From positions 7,844,501 through 7,908,500 of the forward strand of contig JAMJFZ010004031.1 of the NCBI GenBank assembly GCA_026225945.1: DNA of 64,000 nt, given 5' to 3'. The notes below the pieces were generated by a model. That model did no database searches. It saw only the letters and a list, made by a program, of their open reading frames with translations, and was not told the origin of the DNA. The DNA comes from Cricetomys ansorgei (lineage: Eukaryota > Chordata > Mammalia > Rodentia > Nesomyidae). The translations under genes and the position numbers were made by a program. Below are positions 9,326 to 20,961 of this stretch, in pieces. The first letter of the stretch is position 1, and every line of letters begins with the position of its first letter.

Positions 9326-12300
9326 AATTGGGCAGACCCTGGCTCCCCATGCTTGAATCCTTCAGAGTGGAATTTCAAATGGGCTACCGAATCCTTTCTT
9401 TGTACTCGTCCCTCACCCCTCACCTTGAGCTTCACATTGCTTGCTAAGCCTCAGTTTAACAGTTTGGGGGGGGGAAATGCTCTCTCCTTTCCCCCTCTAA
9501 AATAATTAGTACTTCAGCTATGTAATGATTGTAAAACATTTAGGGCTATGCAAATGAAAGATCCTGTGGAAACATTTAGGGCTATGCAAATGAAAGATCC
9601 TGTGGATACACAAGGTGATGGCGCTTTATAGCAGCCTATTAAGACATCACTGCAAACTTAGACACTTGAGTTGCATCCCTTACTGGATCTTTTCCTGAAT
9701 TTTGGCATAGTACACATGCTTTTAATAACTACCCATGCCTATTGTCTTTGTGAGCACAGACTCCTGCCTAAGCTTGGCGTGATCTGATAAATTCCCTTGG
9801 ACGAAATATTTTTTCAAGTATTATGGTGTAATTCATTTTATCATGTCCGGTCTCGGCCTAATAATGCACAACTCCCAGGAGCCAACTATATTTCACGAAG
9901 CTTACAATTACTTTTTATAAAAGTTGCAGTAAAGCATAATGATTTTTAATGGCATCAATGATACCATTGTATATATTGGTTTCAGTTTTGAAGTAGACTT
10001 AAGTTCAAAGACCCAAGGGGACCATTCTCCTCTTGATGCACTTGCGTTACTCCCATTAATGCTAATGGGACAGACGAATGCTCTTCTAGAGGAGACTCTA
10101 TCTGCCCTTAGGAAGAAGGTAACAGGTTTTAATTAGTAATGCTTTGAATCACACAAAAGCAGCTTGGTTTCTGTAAACATCCATGCACTGAGAGATAACA
10201 GTAGGGTTCACAGCCTGGGCTGCTCACATTCAGATCAGAGATTTGTAAGCGGTGGTGACAGAAACTGCTGTCAATTGAGAATGAGAGAAAAAGCTCAATT
10301 TGGGATTTTTGTTGAGACAAAAATCACAGCACTCCAAAACATGTTTATTCCACGCTGGGTGCCTGAGTGATCTCTGCAGCGGGTTCTCACAGGGCCTTTG
10401 AAAGCCGCTCAGTGAACCTGATACTCTGTTGAGTGGAGGGTCCATTTTTGTTTGTTTGCAAGCTTTCAACATGAAAGGCAAAACATAGCAAGGCTTATGT
10501 AGCAGGAGGATGGTGTGGCTTCCTGACAAGTTCAAGCAGCATGGAGCTTTCTTGGGAAGTAACTCTCAGGCTGAGAGTCCCTGAGGAGAGAGGGGAGGAG
10601 GGAGCTGCAGTTTAGGTGAGCTGGCAGGCAGCTGTGTTTCTAGGAAGGGTCTTCTTGTTCCTCAGGTCAAGGAGACAGCAAGGCCAGTAACTACCCTGTC
10701 TTTATATGGCTCCCACTTGCTAGAAAAAAAAAAACCTACCCCTGAAAGAATGTTTAAAATGTAGCACGTTCAATGCAGAGTTCCTGGAGATGAATACCCA
10801 CTGTGAAGCCAACGTTTATATTCATCACCTGAGAATCTGTAAATCTAGGTCCAAATGAGCATAGTTTATGTTAACATTCAATGTTTCAGTTCGGTTTTAT
10901 CTCTGAAGAAATTGACTATACTAGGAAAACGACAGTATATGATTTTAAAAAGTTCTTTTTATACACATTATAGCATTTAAAACATTGTACTTGAATGTAA
11001 TGACTACAATAAGAAACTCAGTCTTAGAAGGACCAACTCAGTGTTCCAAGGGCTCCGATTAGAATAATATTCTGCTGGTTAGAAGCTTAATTTTTTTTTC
11101 CATGTTAATGTTTTGGGAGATACTTCAACATAGAAAAGCTTGAAAGCTATGGAAGAGGATGTTTTCGGCCATCTCATGAAGAAAAATAGCCACGTGAGGT
11201 GAGCGGCTTGTGTCTGTTGGCTGCCTGTGTTTCATCAGACCACCCGCTGTGGCTCTGGCGGGGGGGTGTTCTCATTTCTCTAAGTATTACATGTACAGAG
11301 GAAGAAATGTCATGGGCACACTCTCCAGCTCCTGAAGTCCTTATGACACACCCAGTCGGGAGATGCGAGGTATGATGGCTTCACTTGTGAGCTGCCGCCC
11401 AGCCCAAAGACACTGTCCATTGTTAGGATAACTCCTACCCCTACCCCTGCTTTCCCCAGACCTCTGCAGGTAGCAGATGATGCTCACTCACCACAGGTGT
11501 GACTTACTAGAGCTGTAAACGCATTAATATATAACAGTGTTCTACAACCTTCACACCTCCTTCCTCCTTCCGCCAAAGTTGAGGCTGGAAGCTTGAACAC
11601 TGGAAACTACCTGTTAAAGGCCCTTCCGGCTTGAATTGGAGTCATTGCATCACGTGGGGGGCCCGAGGCAAACACCAGCCTTGTTCTGTCCTAACAGGTA
11701 GCAAAGCTCTTCATGCAAACTTGGCTGCCTTCCAGGGCGCTTGTACCATTTACATCATTTTTCTTTTCATTTTTAAAAATTTCTGCCTGTTTTGCTATGA
11801 GTCTCTATGCACTTCTACCACAAATGTTCCTCATCGACAAAATAAATTCACAGTTGTGGGGTCAGAACTGTGAAAACACTCTGGTTTAGAGTCCCTTTTT
11901 GAGGCATGGAGATGAATATTTACCTAAGTTCAAGGTCCCTTATAATGTTGCTGCTGTTGTTTTATCTAAATACTGAATACTTGTGGTACCCAAGCCACTT
12001 TGCCGTTATCATTACAGTTGGAACTAATATATGAAATCACAAAAAAACTTTTCTGGGTCTGGAAATGCAAGGCAGCTGGAGGGAACAACAGAAGAAACTG
12101 GCCGGACTCTGGTCTGTGACTGTGTTATATCCAAATAAGCTTCTAGCTTAGGCAGCTGAGTTTGTGGGGTACTGATAGAGCACCTTAGCCTGTTTAATGA
12201 CAGGACATAATTCACAAGAAAAATGAGGAGGGGTGACCTTCATTTGGACCGTGCTCAGTGTCCGAATGAAGACAGGAACTATACAGTCACATGCGTGCCT

Positions 12301-12699
12301 GGGTCGGGAGGGTAGGTTTAACTTGTGAGGCTATAGCCTCCAGTTTATTGCTGAATTTGTCTCACTATTGGTAGGTGAAGAAAGGCTGAGCTGTAAGTCT
12401 TCAAAACCTGCCTTGGAGCAATGAGGGACTAGCATAGGTAGCAACTGGTGCACACTGCTTGGGGGTATCACGTGACTTCATGGTCATTTTCGAAACATGA
12501 ATCCCTGCATGTAGGTTCACTGTCTACTACTTTATATCAATCACAGTGTTGTGCTGAGCATTCAGTGGAGGCTCAGTAAATAATAGCTCCTTGAATCACG
12601 TCAATGGAAGCCATCCGTATTAAAGCAAGAATTGAATGCCTGAGGACAATGGCCTATCATCTATAGCAGTAAATAGAAACTGCTTGCAAGAGTCTCTAG
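9326..12699. other. Unassigned DNA with a 36-bp tandem duplication
   Basis: No confident transposon or gene. Holds the 36-bp perfect duplication (9534-9605) and scattered homopolymers (G8 near 9465-9474, A-run near 10724-10733). Open frames of up to about 100 codons on either strand show no family resemblance. Confidence 0.45.
9534..9605. repeat. Perfect 36-bp tandem duplication with octamer motifs
   Basis: Two identical 36-bp units, 9534-9569 and 9570-9605. Each contains the octamer ATGCAAAT (9548-9555 and 9584-9591), the classical POU-domain factor site. Perfect identity implies a recent duplication relative to the surrounding decayed repeats. Confidence 0.97.
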
Positions 12700-12845
12700 T
12701 TCATTCCAGTTTTGCAGAGGAGGAAACAAGTCTGAGAAAGTCTGAAATGACTCAGCCTAGGTCAGGCAGTTAGCGGTAAGCTCCGCGTGTGTACTCAGAC
12801 TTCTGACTTAGAAGAGTCACCGAGCCCCACGCTCTGTGTGCTAGC
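12700..12845 (-). mobile_element. MIR SINE fragment, antisense
   Basis: 'ttttgcagaggaggaaacaag', 'tctgagaaagtc', 'cctaggtcaggcagttagcggtaag', 'ccccacgctctgtgtg' follow the antisense MIR core and tRNA-related half. Diverged as expected for its age. Confidence 0.65.
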
Positions 12846-14100
12846 TGGTAGCTGTGGACCGCCTGTCTTTCAGGTTCAAGGGTTATGGTACAACAAACCA
12901 TCCATTTTCTAAAAAGAGAAAGCAGTTTTCTTCTAGGGTAGTTAATATTTGGGAAAATGGAAAGTCATCTTTGGGAAACTCAGTTTTTCTTCTTTTGGAA
13001 TTGATGCGGACTAGTGGGCTTGTGTTTTATTGATAGCCAGCTGCCCAAGAAGCCAAGAACTCTGGGAAGATCCTAAGGCCACAGAGTCCCTGTCACACTT
13101 AGCATTAGAATACTGATGTTGGGTAGAATGGGGATGGGAAGAATTGTCAAGGAAGGGATGCCACTTGAACTTCTAAATGAAATATTCATGTTTAGTGATG
13201 GGCCAGTCATGTAACACAGTCACATAATTTCAAATGCCTGGGAGTTCCAGTTGATAACAAGTCCAACCACACTGCAGGCTCCCTTACTAAAGAGTCATAA
13301 TTTCAATCATGTGTTTCATAATCTAGCTTGTGTCACGTTAGCATGTCTGGTCTTCTCGGAAGTGTCACACTGCATTAAGAAAGCAGAATTAGTTTTGGTA
13401 AATTACCCCTGTAGGGTATTATGACAACCCCCATTTGGGCCTATTATGAAAGTCCCCATTTGGGCCTTCATTTCTCAGAGACTGACTTGTGTGTATTAAC
13501 ATTTCAGTGGATTCCAAAGGTTGATAAGGAAGGATGCTGTTTACAATAAAATGTAACTCCAAGTTCTCCCCAGCAAAGGGAGGGGATGGGTGACGGTAGG
13601 TGGGTACTCTGGAGAAACATAAATGGTGAATATTTGGAATTTAAACTTCAATCACTGGTGAGGACAACATACTCTTAAGTCATATTTCAGTAAAGCTACT
13701 TTTGGCAATGTTTTTTTGCAGAAATGAGCATGTCTATTGAAATCTAAAGCTTTAATTTGTCCTCCTGTTCCACTGGCAAACCTCGGTCCAGTTTGGACTC
13801 CTTTTGCCTAAAGGCCAAGACGCAAGATTCCTTGAGCATTGAGCAGATTCAGTGTGTCCATTAGAATAAAGTTGTTTAAATAAGAATATAATTATATAAT
13901 ACAATTCAGAGACTAGACTAACTAATGACTTAAACAGTGCACTATTTTATTTTAACTAGCAGGCTCATCCTTAAGGCTGATGAAGGATCTTCGCAAACAT
14001 GGGTTAACGAAGTCTCAGGAGCTCCCAATGGCAGAAGGATTGATTCCAGGAGAAAGGGAGAAAGGGGAATAGAGAGAGAGATTTCCTAGGAAAGGGAAAA

Positions 14101-14152
<52 letters not shown>

Positions 14153-15626
14153 AGGGAGGTTCAGGGAGGTTCTTTTTGTTCTCTTCCTGAGGACTGATCC
14201 TGTCTTGGCTGCCAGCATATGTCAGCGAGTTCACAGCCCTTAATTCACTGTAATCCCCAACTTATTGCACACTCTCATACTTCCGAGGAGAGAGATGTCG
14301 TAGAAATGCAGGTTCCATAACGGTATGCTGGTATTAAGGAAAACAGGCTGTCACAGCCCTGCCCCATATTTCTGGGATCATTTGATATTCTCCTTAGGAC
14401 AACTTTTACTGTCACAAGCCAGTGTCTAGCAAAAAGGCCTAAGACTTGGTTGTCCTGGGAACTTGTGGACACGTGCGTTTTCCTCTAAAGAGTAAACTGG
14501 CGTGACGGTGCCAGCGTCTGCGTGTCCCTGTAGCCATGTCTCTCAGTGTTGTTCCATATGGCATGACTTAGAGGGCTTGGTATGCGCATGCTCCAGTGGA
14601 GATTTGGGGTTTTGTCCTGAGGCCAAAGGTCATCCTGGATGACCTCATTTTCACTTCAGGATGGAGCCCAGTTGTTAAGTTTGGGGTGGTTGGGAATAGT
14701 GTTTTTATGTCTTCTCCTCCAACTTCTCATTCATTCATCTTAAAGACAAAGCAAGCCTCCTTACAGCGTCGTGGCATAAAATAACCATTACACCATCGGC
14801 ACGAATACCGTGGATCAGGAATTGGAAGGGCAGATGACGATTTTTCTGTTTCACAATGACTAAAGTGTCTCAAGGGTTTGGAGTTGGGGTGATGAATCTG
14901 ATTCCAAGATGGCTTCTGCAGTTATATGCTTTACATCAGGCAGGGTTGGGAAAGAGGGACTCAACCGGGAAGCCTGACCTGAGCACCCTATATGTGGCCT
15001 CTGCAGCATAGTGGTCTCAGAATACCTGGGCTTCTAACAGAATAGCTCAGGGCTCCCTGACGAATGGTCTAATAACCAGCATAGCAGTTGCCTGACCCTT
15101 TCTGACAGTATCTAAACTTATGAGTATTAATTATGATCTACCTTTTGTGCCAAAGCATACATAAGCACCCCTTAATTCATATGAAATACATGTCATACAT
15201 TTTGCTAAGAGGGATGTCCAAGGTCTGTAGCCATATCCTAAAATATCTACATGTTTTGAGTTGTGTTGGTAAGCTTTAAGCACAGGTAGTGACTACAGTT
15301 AGAATAGCCAGTTCATGATTTAATCTTTTTCTTCTTCAGTCCTATCCTAAGGTCTAAAACTTCTAGATTGGATTAGTTAGTATTCATATTGAATTCTTGA
15401 AACAGGAAAACACTAAAGTTTATCCCTTTCTTAAGAGTATGTCCAGAGGTAGGAAGTGAGACCCAGGGTATAGAGAAACCTTGTCTGGTTTTGTATTTTC
15501 TCGAGCATTTCAGAACATCCAGTGCTTAGCTGTTCTTGGTTAATTAGTTAATTAAAGACATCACTATGTAATAGTCAAACAGAGAAAGTTTGACCCATAC
15601 CATTCCCGCCACACACACTCCCAGAC
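12846..15626. other. Unassigned DNA with a GA microsatellite
   Basis: No transposon or gene recognised apart from the GA tract (about 14060-14148) and a diverged 25-bp tandem pair (13417-13466). Confidence 0.45.
14104..14148. repeat. (GA)n microsatellite
   Basis: Near-perfect GA dinucleotide run inside a longer purine-rich stretch (14050-14160). Serine/leucine open frames on the minus strand over it are artefacts. Confidence 0.95.
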
Positions 15627-15898
15627 TTAGTCTGCTTTTGCTAGTATAACAGAATAGGGTGGGGAATTTATAATGAACAGAAATATATCAATCTATTGTT
15701 CTGGAGTTTGGAGAATCCAGTTAAAGTGCTGGCATCTGGTTGGGGCTTCCTGACCTTCACATGGTAGAAGATATCACATGGCAGAAAACAAAGAGAAGGC
15801 AAACAAGAGAAGAGAAAGAAAAGCATCCACTTGTTCCTGAAGATGGAACGTTAGCCACCTAATCACCCCTTAAAAGTCACAACTCTTAGTACTGTTAG
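15627..15898 (-). mobile_element. MaLR LTR (MST/MLT-like), antisense
   Basis: Antisense LTR landmarks: 'ttagtctgcttttgctagtataacagaata', 'gaatttataatgaacag', 'gttctggagtttggagaatcc', 'ggcatctggttggggcttcctgacc', 'catggcagaaaacaaag', 'ctaatcaccccttaaaagtcac' (each piece matches in order). The far end is lost at the junction with an L1 3' end that begins at 15900. Confidence 0.7.
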
Positions 15899-15899
15899 A

Positions 15900-16420
15900 G
15901 TGCAGTTTCGTTTCTTTTTTGTAAATTTATTCTTCTCTCTTTTACAATATACCCTGACCATCTCCCTTCCCTCCATTCCACCCACTTCCCTCTCCCACCT
16001 CCCCTCTTCCCAGTCCCGCTCCCCCTCTGCTTCCCTTCAGAAAGGAGCCGGCCTCCCAGGGATATTAGCGAAACATGGCACAACAAGATACAATAAGACT
16101 AGGCACAAACTCTCATATCAAGACAGGACACAGCAACCCAGTAGGAAGAAAAGGGTCACAAGGCAGGCAAAAGGCTCAGAATCACACCCTTCCCCACTGT
16201 TAGGAGTCCAAGAAAACCACCAAGCTAACAACCTTAACATCTATGCAGGGACCTCATACAGACCTATGCCAGCTCCGTGACTGCTGCCCAGTCTCTGTGA
16301 GCCCCTATGAGTCCTGCTTATTTGATTCTGTGGCCACGTTCTCCTGGTGACCTTGGCCCCACTGGTTTGGCAGGACAAGTATTCAAATCACAGTGAGTCC
16401 ATGTGCTTTTCTGGTGTGTG
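15900..16420 (-). mobile_element. L1 3' UTR fragment, antisense
   Basis: Antisense rodent L1 3' end: pyrimidine-rich block (15955-16040), 'ctcccagggatattagcgaaacatggcac', 'aggcacaaactctcatatcaagac', 'cagcaacccagtaggaag', 'ctgttaggagtcc', 'agtctctgtgagcccctatga', 'gattctgtggccacg'. 5'-truncated, no ORF2. The 126-codon plus-strand frame over it is antisense to the UTR and not a gene. Confidence 0.85.
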
Positions 16421-17744
16421 TTGATAGGCAGTATGTTTCTCTAGGTAAAGCTTCAATTTTGGTAAATTTTAATGATTTTGCTTTTATTCTGCTGCTTATG
16501 TGTGTTTTTTTTGTGAATTTCCATAAGGGTTTATGAAAATGGATCCTTTATAAAAGGCTTAAAACCATTTTTTTGTTACCCTAGTGAAAATTACAGAGCA
16601 AAGCTCAGATTGTACGTTAGCTGCTGAAGCTGGATGTAGGCACTTGACAGACACTTAACTTCTGCCTGCTTTTGCCAAAATAACAATGTGACCATAAGGA
16701 AGCTTGCAAGTGGAAATAATATTTTCCTGAGTGTTTTCCCAGACATGGGATTTCAGTGTGAGTTGAAAAGTGCACAGCCAGGTTTCTGACCTGCCAGCCA
16801 TGAGTTCAGCCGTCGTAGGAAAACACAGGACTGAGGACATTAACAACATCTGAAGCTGAAATGGGCCAGGGATCCTTCTCCACCTTATTTATGTGAAGTG
16901 TTCTCACACTTGCAAGCTGTAGCCAAAATAATAATGTTATAGGTGCATAGGCATTTAGGGTCTTTTAACTGAGAGTTATTTCGTACATAAAGCATTATAA
17001 GAACACCCCTTTTATCCCAGATGTTCAATGAAATTAAGATACACAGAGGACATTTTAAACATCCAACAAACAGGGACCAGTCTTGAGTTAGGACCTAGCA
17101 TAGATGCTTATTAAGTTACATAACTAGTTACATACTACGGCTGTAAGGCTACACCATCATACTGAAATCAGCTCAAGTCTCTTAGGTGAGTGGAAAGAAT
17201 AAGTCTCGGTTCTTTTGAGTGTGTCACTCATCTAAAGAACACACTGACGGTTATATTTCCAATTAGAGGTGGTGGGTCCCCAAACTCTCTTGTAGTTTGA
17301 GAACCTTGTGAACACTCCACTCCAGACTTTCTGCCATCCTGGCTTCTATCAAACAAACCCCTTTCTCTTAAGTTGTTGTCAGTTGCATAGTTAGCATGCC
17401 CACTGAATCATTGCACTTGCTAATAATAAAATTGTTATGACACCAGACTAAAGATTAGTTTTCTGGGAATGCCCTTATGCTGACATGAAAGCACTAAAAT
17501 GACTCTTTGGAACACAGCCTACAACCAACAAGAGGGTCTTGCCCTGTTATAAAAGCTTTTATGCAAAAACAATCAGCCTCATTGAAGTCTACACATACTG
17601 TTCCTGTTGCTCTCCCTAAGCTGTTAGTTCGACTTGTATGCACAGATGAATGCCATTTTCCCCGGAGTGCTCCAAAGTCTCTCACTCTGCATTGTCCAGT
17701 GTGGAGCTCTGTGTTAATTCCCATCTACCGTAAGGAGAAGCTTC
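16421..17744. other. Unassigned DNA
   Basis: No recognised repeat or gene. Confidence 0.45.
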
Positions 17745-17998
17745 TCTGGTGAGGGCTGAGCAATGCTCTGGTCTCATCGGTTTTCTCAAATGAAGTGACA
17801 CTCCAGGGCAGGCCTCGTGCCCAGGAGTTATTGGTTAACGCAAAATGGACTCCATTTTTTTCTTTTTGTTTTATTTTTTATTTTGAGAGAGACAGCATGA
17901 AGTTGGGTGGGTAGGGAGGTGAGGAGGATCTGGGAGGACTTGCGGGAGGGGAAAGAATGTGCTTGAATATATTGTATGAAAAATTTAAATAAAAATAA
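17745..17998 (+). mobile_element. L1 3' end, sense
   Basis: Sense L1 3' UTR terminus: 'acactccagggcaggcctcgtgcccaggag', 'cgcaaaatggactccat', 'agcatgaagttgggtgggtaggg', 'ggatctgggaggacttgcgggaggggaaag', 'atattgtatgaaaaatttaaataaaaataa' (decayed poly(A) end). A short 5'-truncated insertion. Confidence 0.9.
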
Positions 17999-18726
17999 GC
18001 CACAAAAGTAAAAATGTTGAGGCTTTATCAAACAACCTTGTTATTTGTCCCTTGTCTCTCTTCTGTATGGACCTCCTCCCCTTCTCTCCAGTTGGAGCCC
18101 ACTCCCTGATATTCCATTTCCTGCTTCTTATCACCCTCCCACCCCCCACCCCACAACTTACCCGGTTTCTGTGATTACTCCAGATTACATACACGCATCT
18201 AAGGATTTTGAAGCTAGGAACTACAGATGAGAGAGAACATGTGAAGTTTGTCTTTCTGGAACTGGGTTACCTCACTCAATGAGATCTTTTCTAGGTCCAT
18301 CCACTTACCTGCATATTTCATGACTTTGCTTATCTTTACAGCTGAATAATATTCCACCGTGGTATATGTACTATTCCACTGTGGTATATGTACTATTCCA
18401 CCGTGGTATATGTACTATTCCACTGTGGTATATGTACTATTCCACCGTGGTATATGTACTATTCCACCATGGTATATGTACTATTCCACCGTGGTATATG
18501 TACTATTCCACCGTGGTATATGTACTATTCCACCGTGGTATATGTACTATTCCACTGTGGTATATGTACTATTCCACTGTGATATATGTACCACAATTTC
18601 ACTATCCATTCATCTTTGGAGGACATTTTGGTTGTTTCCATTCCCTGGCTATTATGAGTAGGGTAGCAATGAACACAGCCAAGCAAGCATTGTGTGAAGT
18701 AGGATATTGAGTTAAAGGGTATTAAG
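17999..18726 (-). mobile_element. Inverted L1 segment (ORF2 C-terminus plus 3' UTR)
   Basis: On the minus strand this encodes degraded L1 ORF2 C-terminal text: 'DEWIVKLWYIY' from about 18600-18630, then after the minisatellite 'YYSA' and a decayed 'KYAGKWMDLEKISLSEVTQ' before a stop near 18220, followed by 3' UTR to about 18000. It abuts a sense L1 3' UTR at about 18727. An inverted upstream segment joined to a sense 3' segment is the signature of twin-primed L1 insertion. Confidence 0.75.
18350..18591. repeat. 22-bp minisatellite, 11 copies, inside L1 ORF2
   Basis: Eleven units of exactly 22 bp. The unit derives from the L1 ORF2 C-terminal codons for Tyr-Thr-Met-Glu-Tyr, with one inserted base relative to the L1 consensus. 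Units differ almost only at one CpG in 'ccaCCGtgg': six carry CCG, four CCTG-type (CTG) and one CCA. Because 22 is not a multiple of 3 all plus frames stay open, producing three overlapping pseudo-ORFs of repeated tyrosine/valine/cysteine text that are not genes. Confidence 0.97.
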
Positions 18727-19743
18727 CCAGCTGAGCTGGCAATGCTCCTTACAAGAGCCATAGACTAACAAAACCCCCAGCACCAGGCATTTCTTTCAAA
18801 TGGTTAGTCAGGGTAGTCCTTGTGATTCCCAAAGCGATATAGATTATTAACACAGCCCTTCATTGCCTCTCAGGGGTGAGGATGGGCTCATACTGCTGAA
18901 GACACCACACAATTAGGACACAGGACTTACCCAGCTGCCGTATCTGTGAACAATCTGTGACAATTGCCAACATGGCAAGAAATGCATATAGGTGCAAGAA
19001 GTTACATCTCTATGGGAACCAATAGCTGTCTAATCATACTTAAGGCTCACTCAGCAGAGGGACTTCATGCCTGGTACTGGAGACCCAGACAGCTATCTGG
19101 GGCTAGTGAAGTCATGGACCTTAGAAAAGAGTCTACTACTGCTCCTTTGCTAGACCAACATAATTTCTTACTATACCCTAAAACTTAGCCTTGTGCCCAC
19201 AGATAAGTGTAGCTCCCACCTCTCATCAAAAAGTCTCTCTTTACAGCAAATGGAGACAGTTGTTGAAAACCACAATTGGCAACAGTGCAGAGATCAACAG
19301 ATCATGGGAAACCCAGCTCCAGCAGATACATCTACATCACAGCTCCTGAATCTATAGCTCAGGGAGCATCATGGAAGAGGTAGTGGAAAGACTGTAAGAG
19401 CCAGAATACCAGGCAGGAAGTCTTCTGTGAAGCAGTCCTAGAAATGGATGCATAAACAAGACCAGAACAATGGCAACATCAATGGACATGTTAGTGTCAA
19501 ACGGGAAAAATTTCATGAGGTTCCCACCCCTAGACAAAAAAACTACAACTAATGATTGCTGGGAGAATGAAAATTAACTTCTCCCAGGAATGAGTTCCCT
19601 CATTGGTTCTCCAATGAAGAGTGGTCAGCTTTGACACTACACACACACACACACACACAAGGGAGGGAAGAATGGGAGGGAGATGACGTAATTATATTTC
19701 TATTTTTTAACACTTAAAAAAAGGAACAAAAAAAAGAAAAAAA
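18727..19743 (+). mobile_element. L1 3' UTR, sense (3' part of twin-primed insertion)
   Basis: Sense L1 3' UTR: 'aacccccagcaccaggca', 'agattattaacacagcccttc', 'aggacacaggacttacccagct', 'gcaagaaatgcatat', 'ggaaacccagctccagcagatac', 'gactgtaagagccagaatacc', 'agacaaaaaaactacaact', then a (CA)n tract (19639-19661) and an A-rich end (19715-19743). No ORF2 in sense orientation. Confidence 0.8.
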
Positions 19744-20504
19744 ATGTCAAAAGCTCATCTTATGTCGGTTATCCTTCCCGACACTTTGTTAGATGGCACT
19801 AGTCAGCCCTTGAATCCCCTCTGGGGATTTGGCTTGAAACTGATATTTTCTTTGGCACAGTTCAACCCGGAAGCTGTAGACATATATGCATGCCACACCA
19901 ATCTCTGGTTCTTGGCCACATTACCAGAAAGCCTCAAAAGTACCACTTGTAGACTCGCAGATGCCATAATAAGAAAAATCTGAAGCCCTATATAATACAT
20001 GGCTTTTCAAAAATATCTTCCCACCGTTTCTTGTCAGATTAGTTGTGTTTCTCTTCCCGTGGCAGGCTTGACTTGTGTTTCTATAACGTATGAAATTAAG
20101 AGAATATGTTTAACTAAAAGAAGAGATCCAAATCATTTCTCTATTAAAAATTGTGATTTATATGTAATAATCATACATATTAGCTGAGCACACTGGTGAC
20201 GTAACACGTTCACGTGATCTGCGCTGATCCAATCAGATGGTTGGTGTTTGTATTTATTCTTTACTTATTATTATGTCGTATTATTATATGCTTACAACCT
20301 CCAAACACCTCCCTTCCAATTCCTTTTAAAATACGTGACGGGTTATTGTGAAGAATGGTTCCCTACTATGTGGGGAAACACCACAGATTATTCTTCCTCG
20401 TTATGTGTTGCTATCTGCTCTGGATCCTCCCTCTCTCCTCTGTTAGGTGTTTGTCTTTGCAATGTCAGGTGTCATTCTGGGTTGCTTTATGCCCTCCCCA
20501 GATG
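19744..20504. other. Unassigned DNA
   Basis: No recognised repeat or gene. Confidence 0.45.
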
Positions 20505-20961
20505 TCAATGTTAAAGTTTTAATTCCCAGCGCCCAAGAATGTGACTGTGTTTGGAACAGTGTCCCTTAAGGAAGTCTGTGAGCTAAAATTAGATCGTTTG
20601 AGTGGAGCCTAATCCAACACTGTCAGTCATATTAAGAAGAGATTAAGATCAGGGCATTGGTAAAGTACGTGCCGTGCCGTGCCAGCTTAAGGTCCTGAAT
20701 TAGGATCCTTAGCGCTGCTGTAAAAAGCCAACCCCAGTGGGAGGGGGAGACGGGAAGAGGAGGGGCTGAGACGGGCAGATATCCAAGCTCATTGGCCAGC
20801 TAGCCTATCTGAATTGATGATCTCCAGGTCTCAGTGAAAAACTGCTCCAAATTGGCTGAAACCCTAACCTTGGACCCCTGGCTTCTAGAACATTGAGGAA
20901 ATACATTTATATTGCTTCAGCTACTCAGTCTTTGTTATTTGTCGCTATTGTTCTTGCTGAA
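20505..20961 (+). mobile_element. MLT1-type LTR interrupted by a B4 SINE
   Basis: Two MLT1 pieces flank a SINE. The 5' piece (20505-20649) has 'gatgtcaatgttaaagttttaattccc', 'gaatgtgactgtgtttgg' and 'agtggagcctaatccaacac'. The 3' piece (20848-20961) has 'accttggacccctggcttctagaac', 'gaaatacatttatattg', 'cagctactcagtctttgttatttg'. Removing 20650-20847 restores LTR order. Confidence 0.7.
20650..20847 (+). mobile_element. B4/RSINE-type SINE
   Basis: tRNA-related 5' half ('gtaaagtacgtgccgtgcc', 'ggtcctgaattaggatccttagc') followed by a B1-related 3' half ('agctcattggccagctagcctatctgaattgatgatctcc', 'ctcagtgaaaaactg'), the plan of rodent B4 elements. Diverged. Inserted into an MLT1 LTR. Confidence 0.75.

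Noticed and set aside
15900..16280. 126-codon plus-strand frame
   Set aside because: Antisense to an L1 3' UTR, which is non-coding on both strands.
18359..18710. Three overlapping plus-strand open frames of repeated tyrosine/valine/cysteine text
   Set aside because: They are the three reading frames of the 22-bp minisatellite inside a dead, inverted L1; the unit length is not a multiple of three so every frame stays open.
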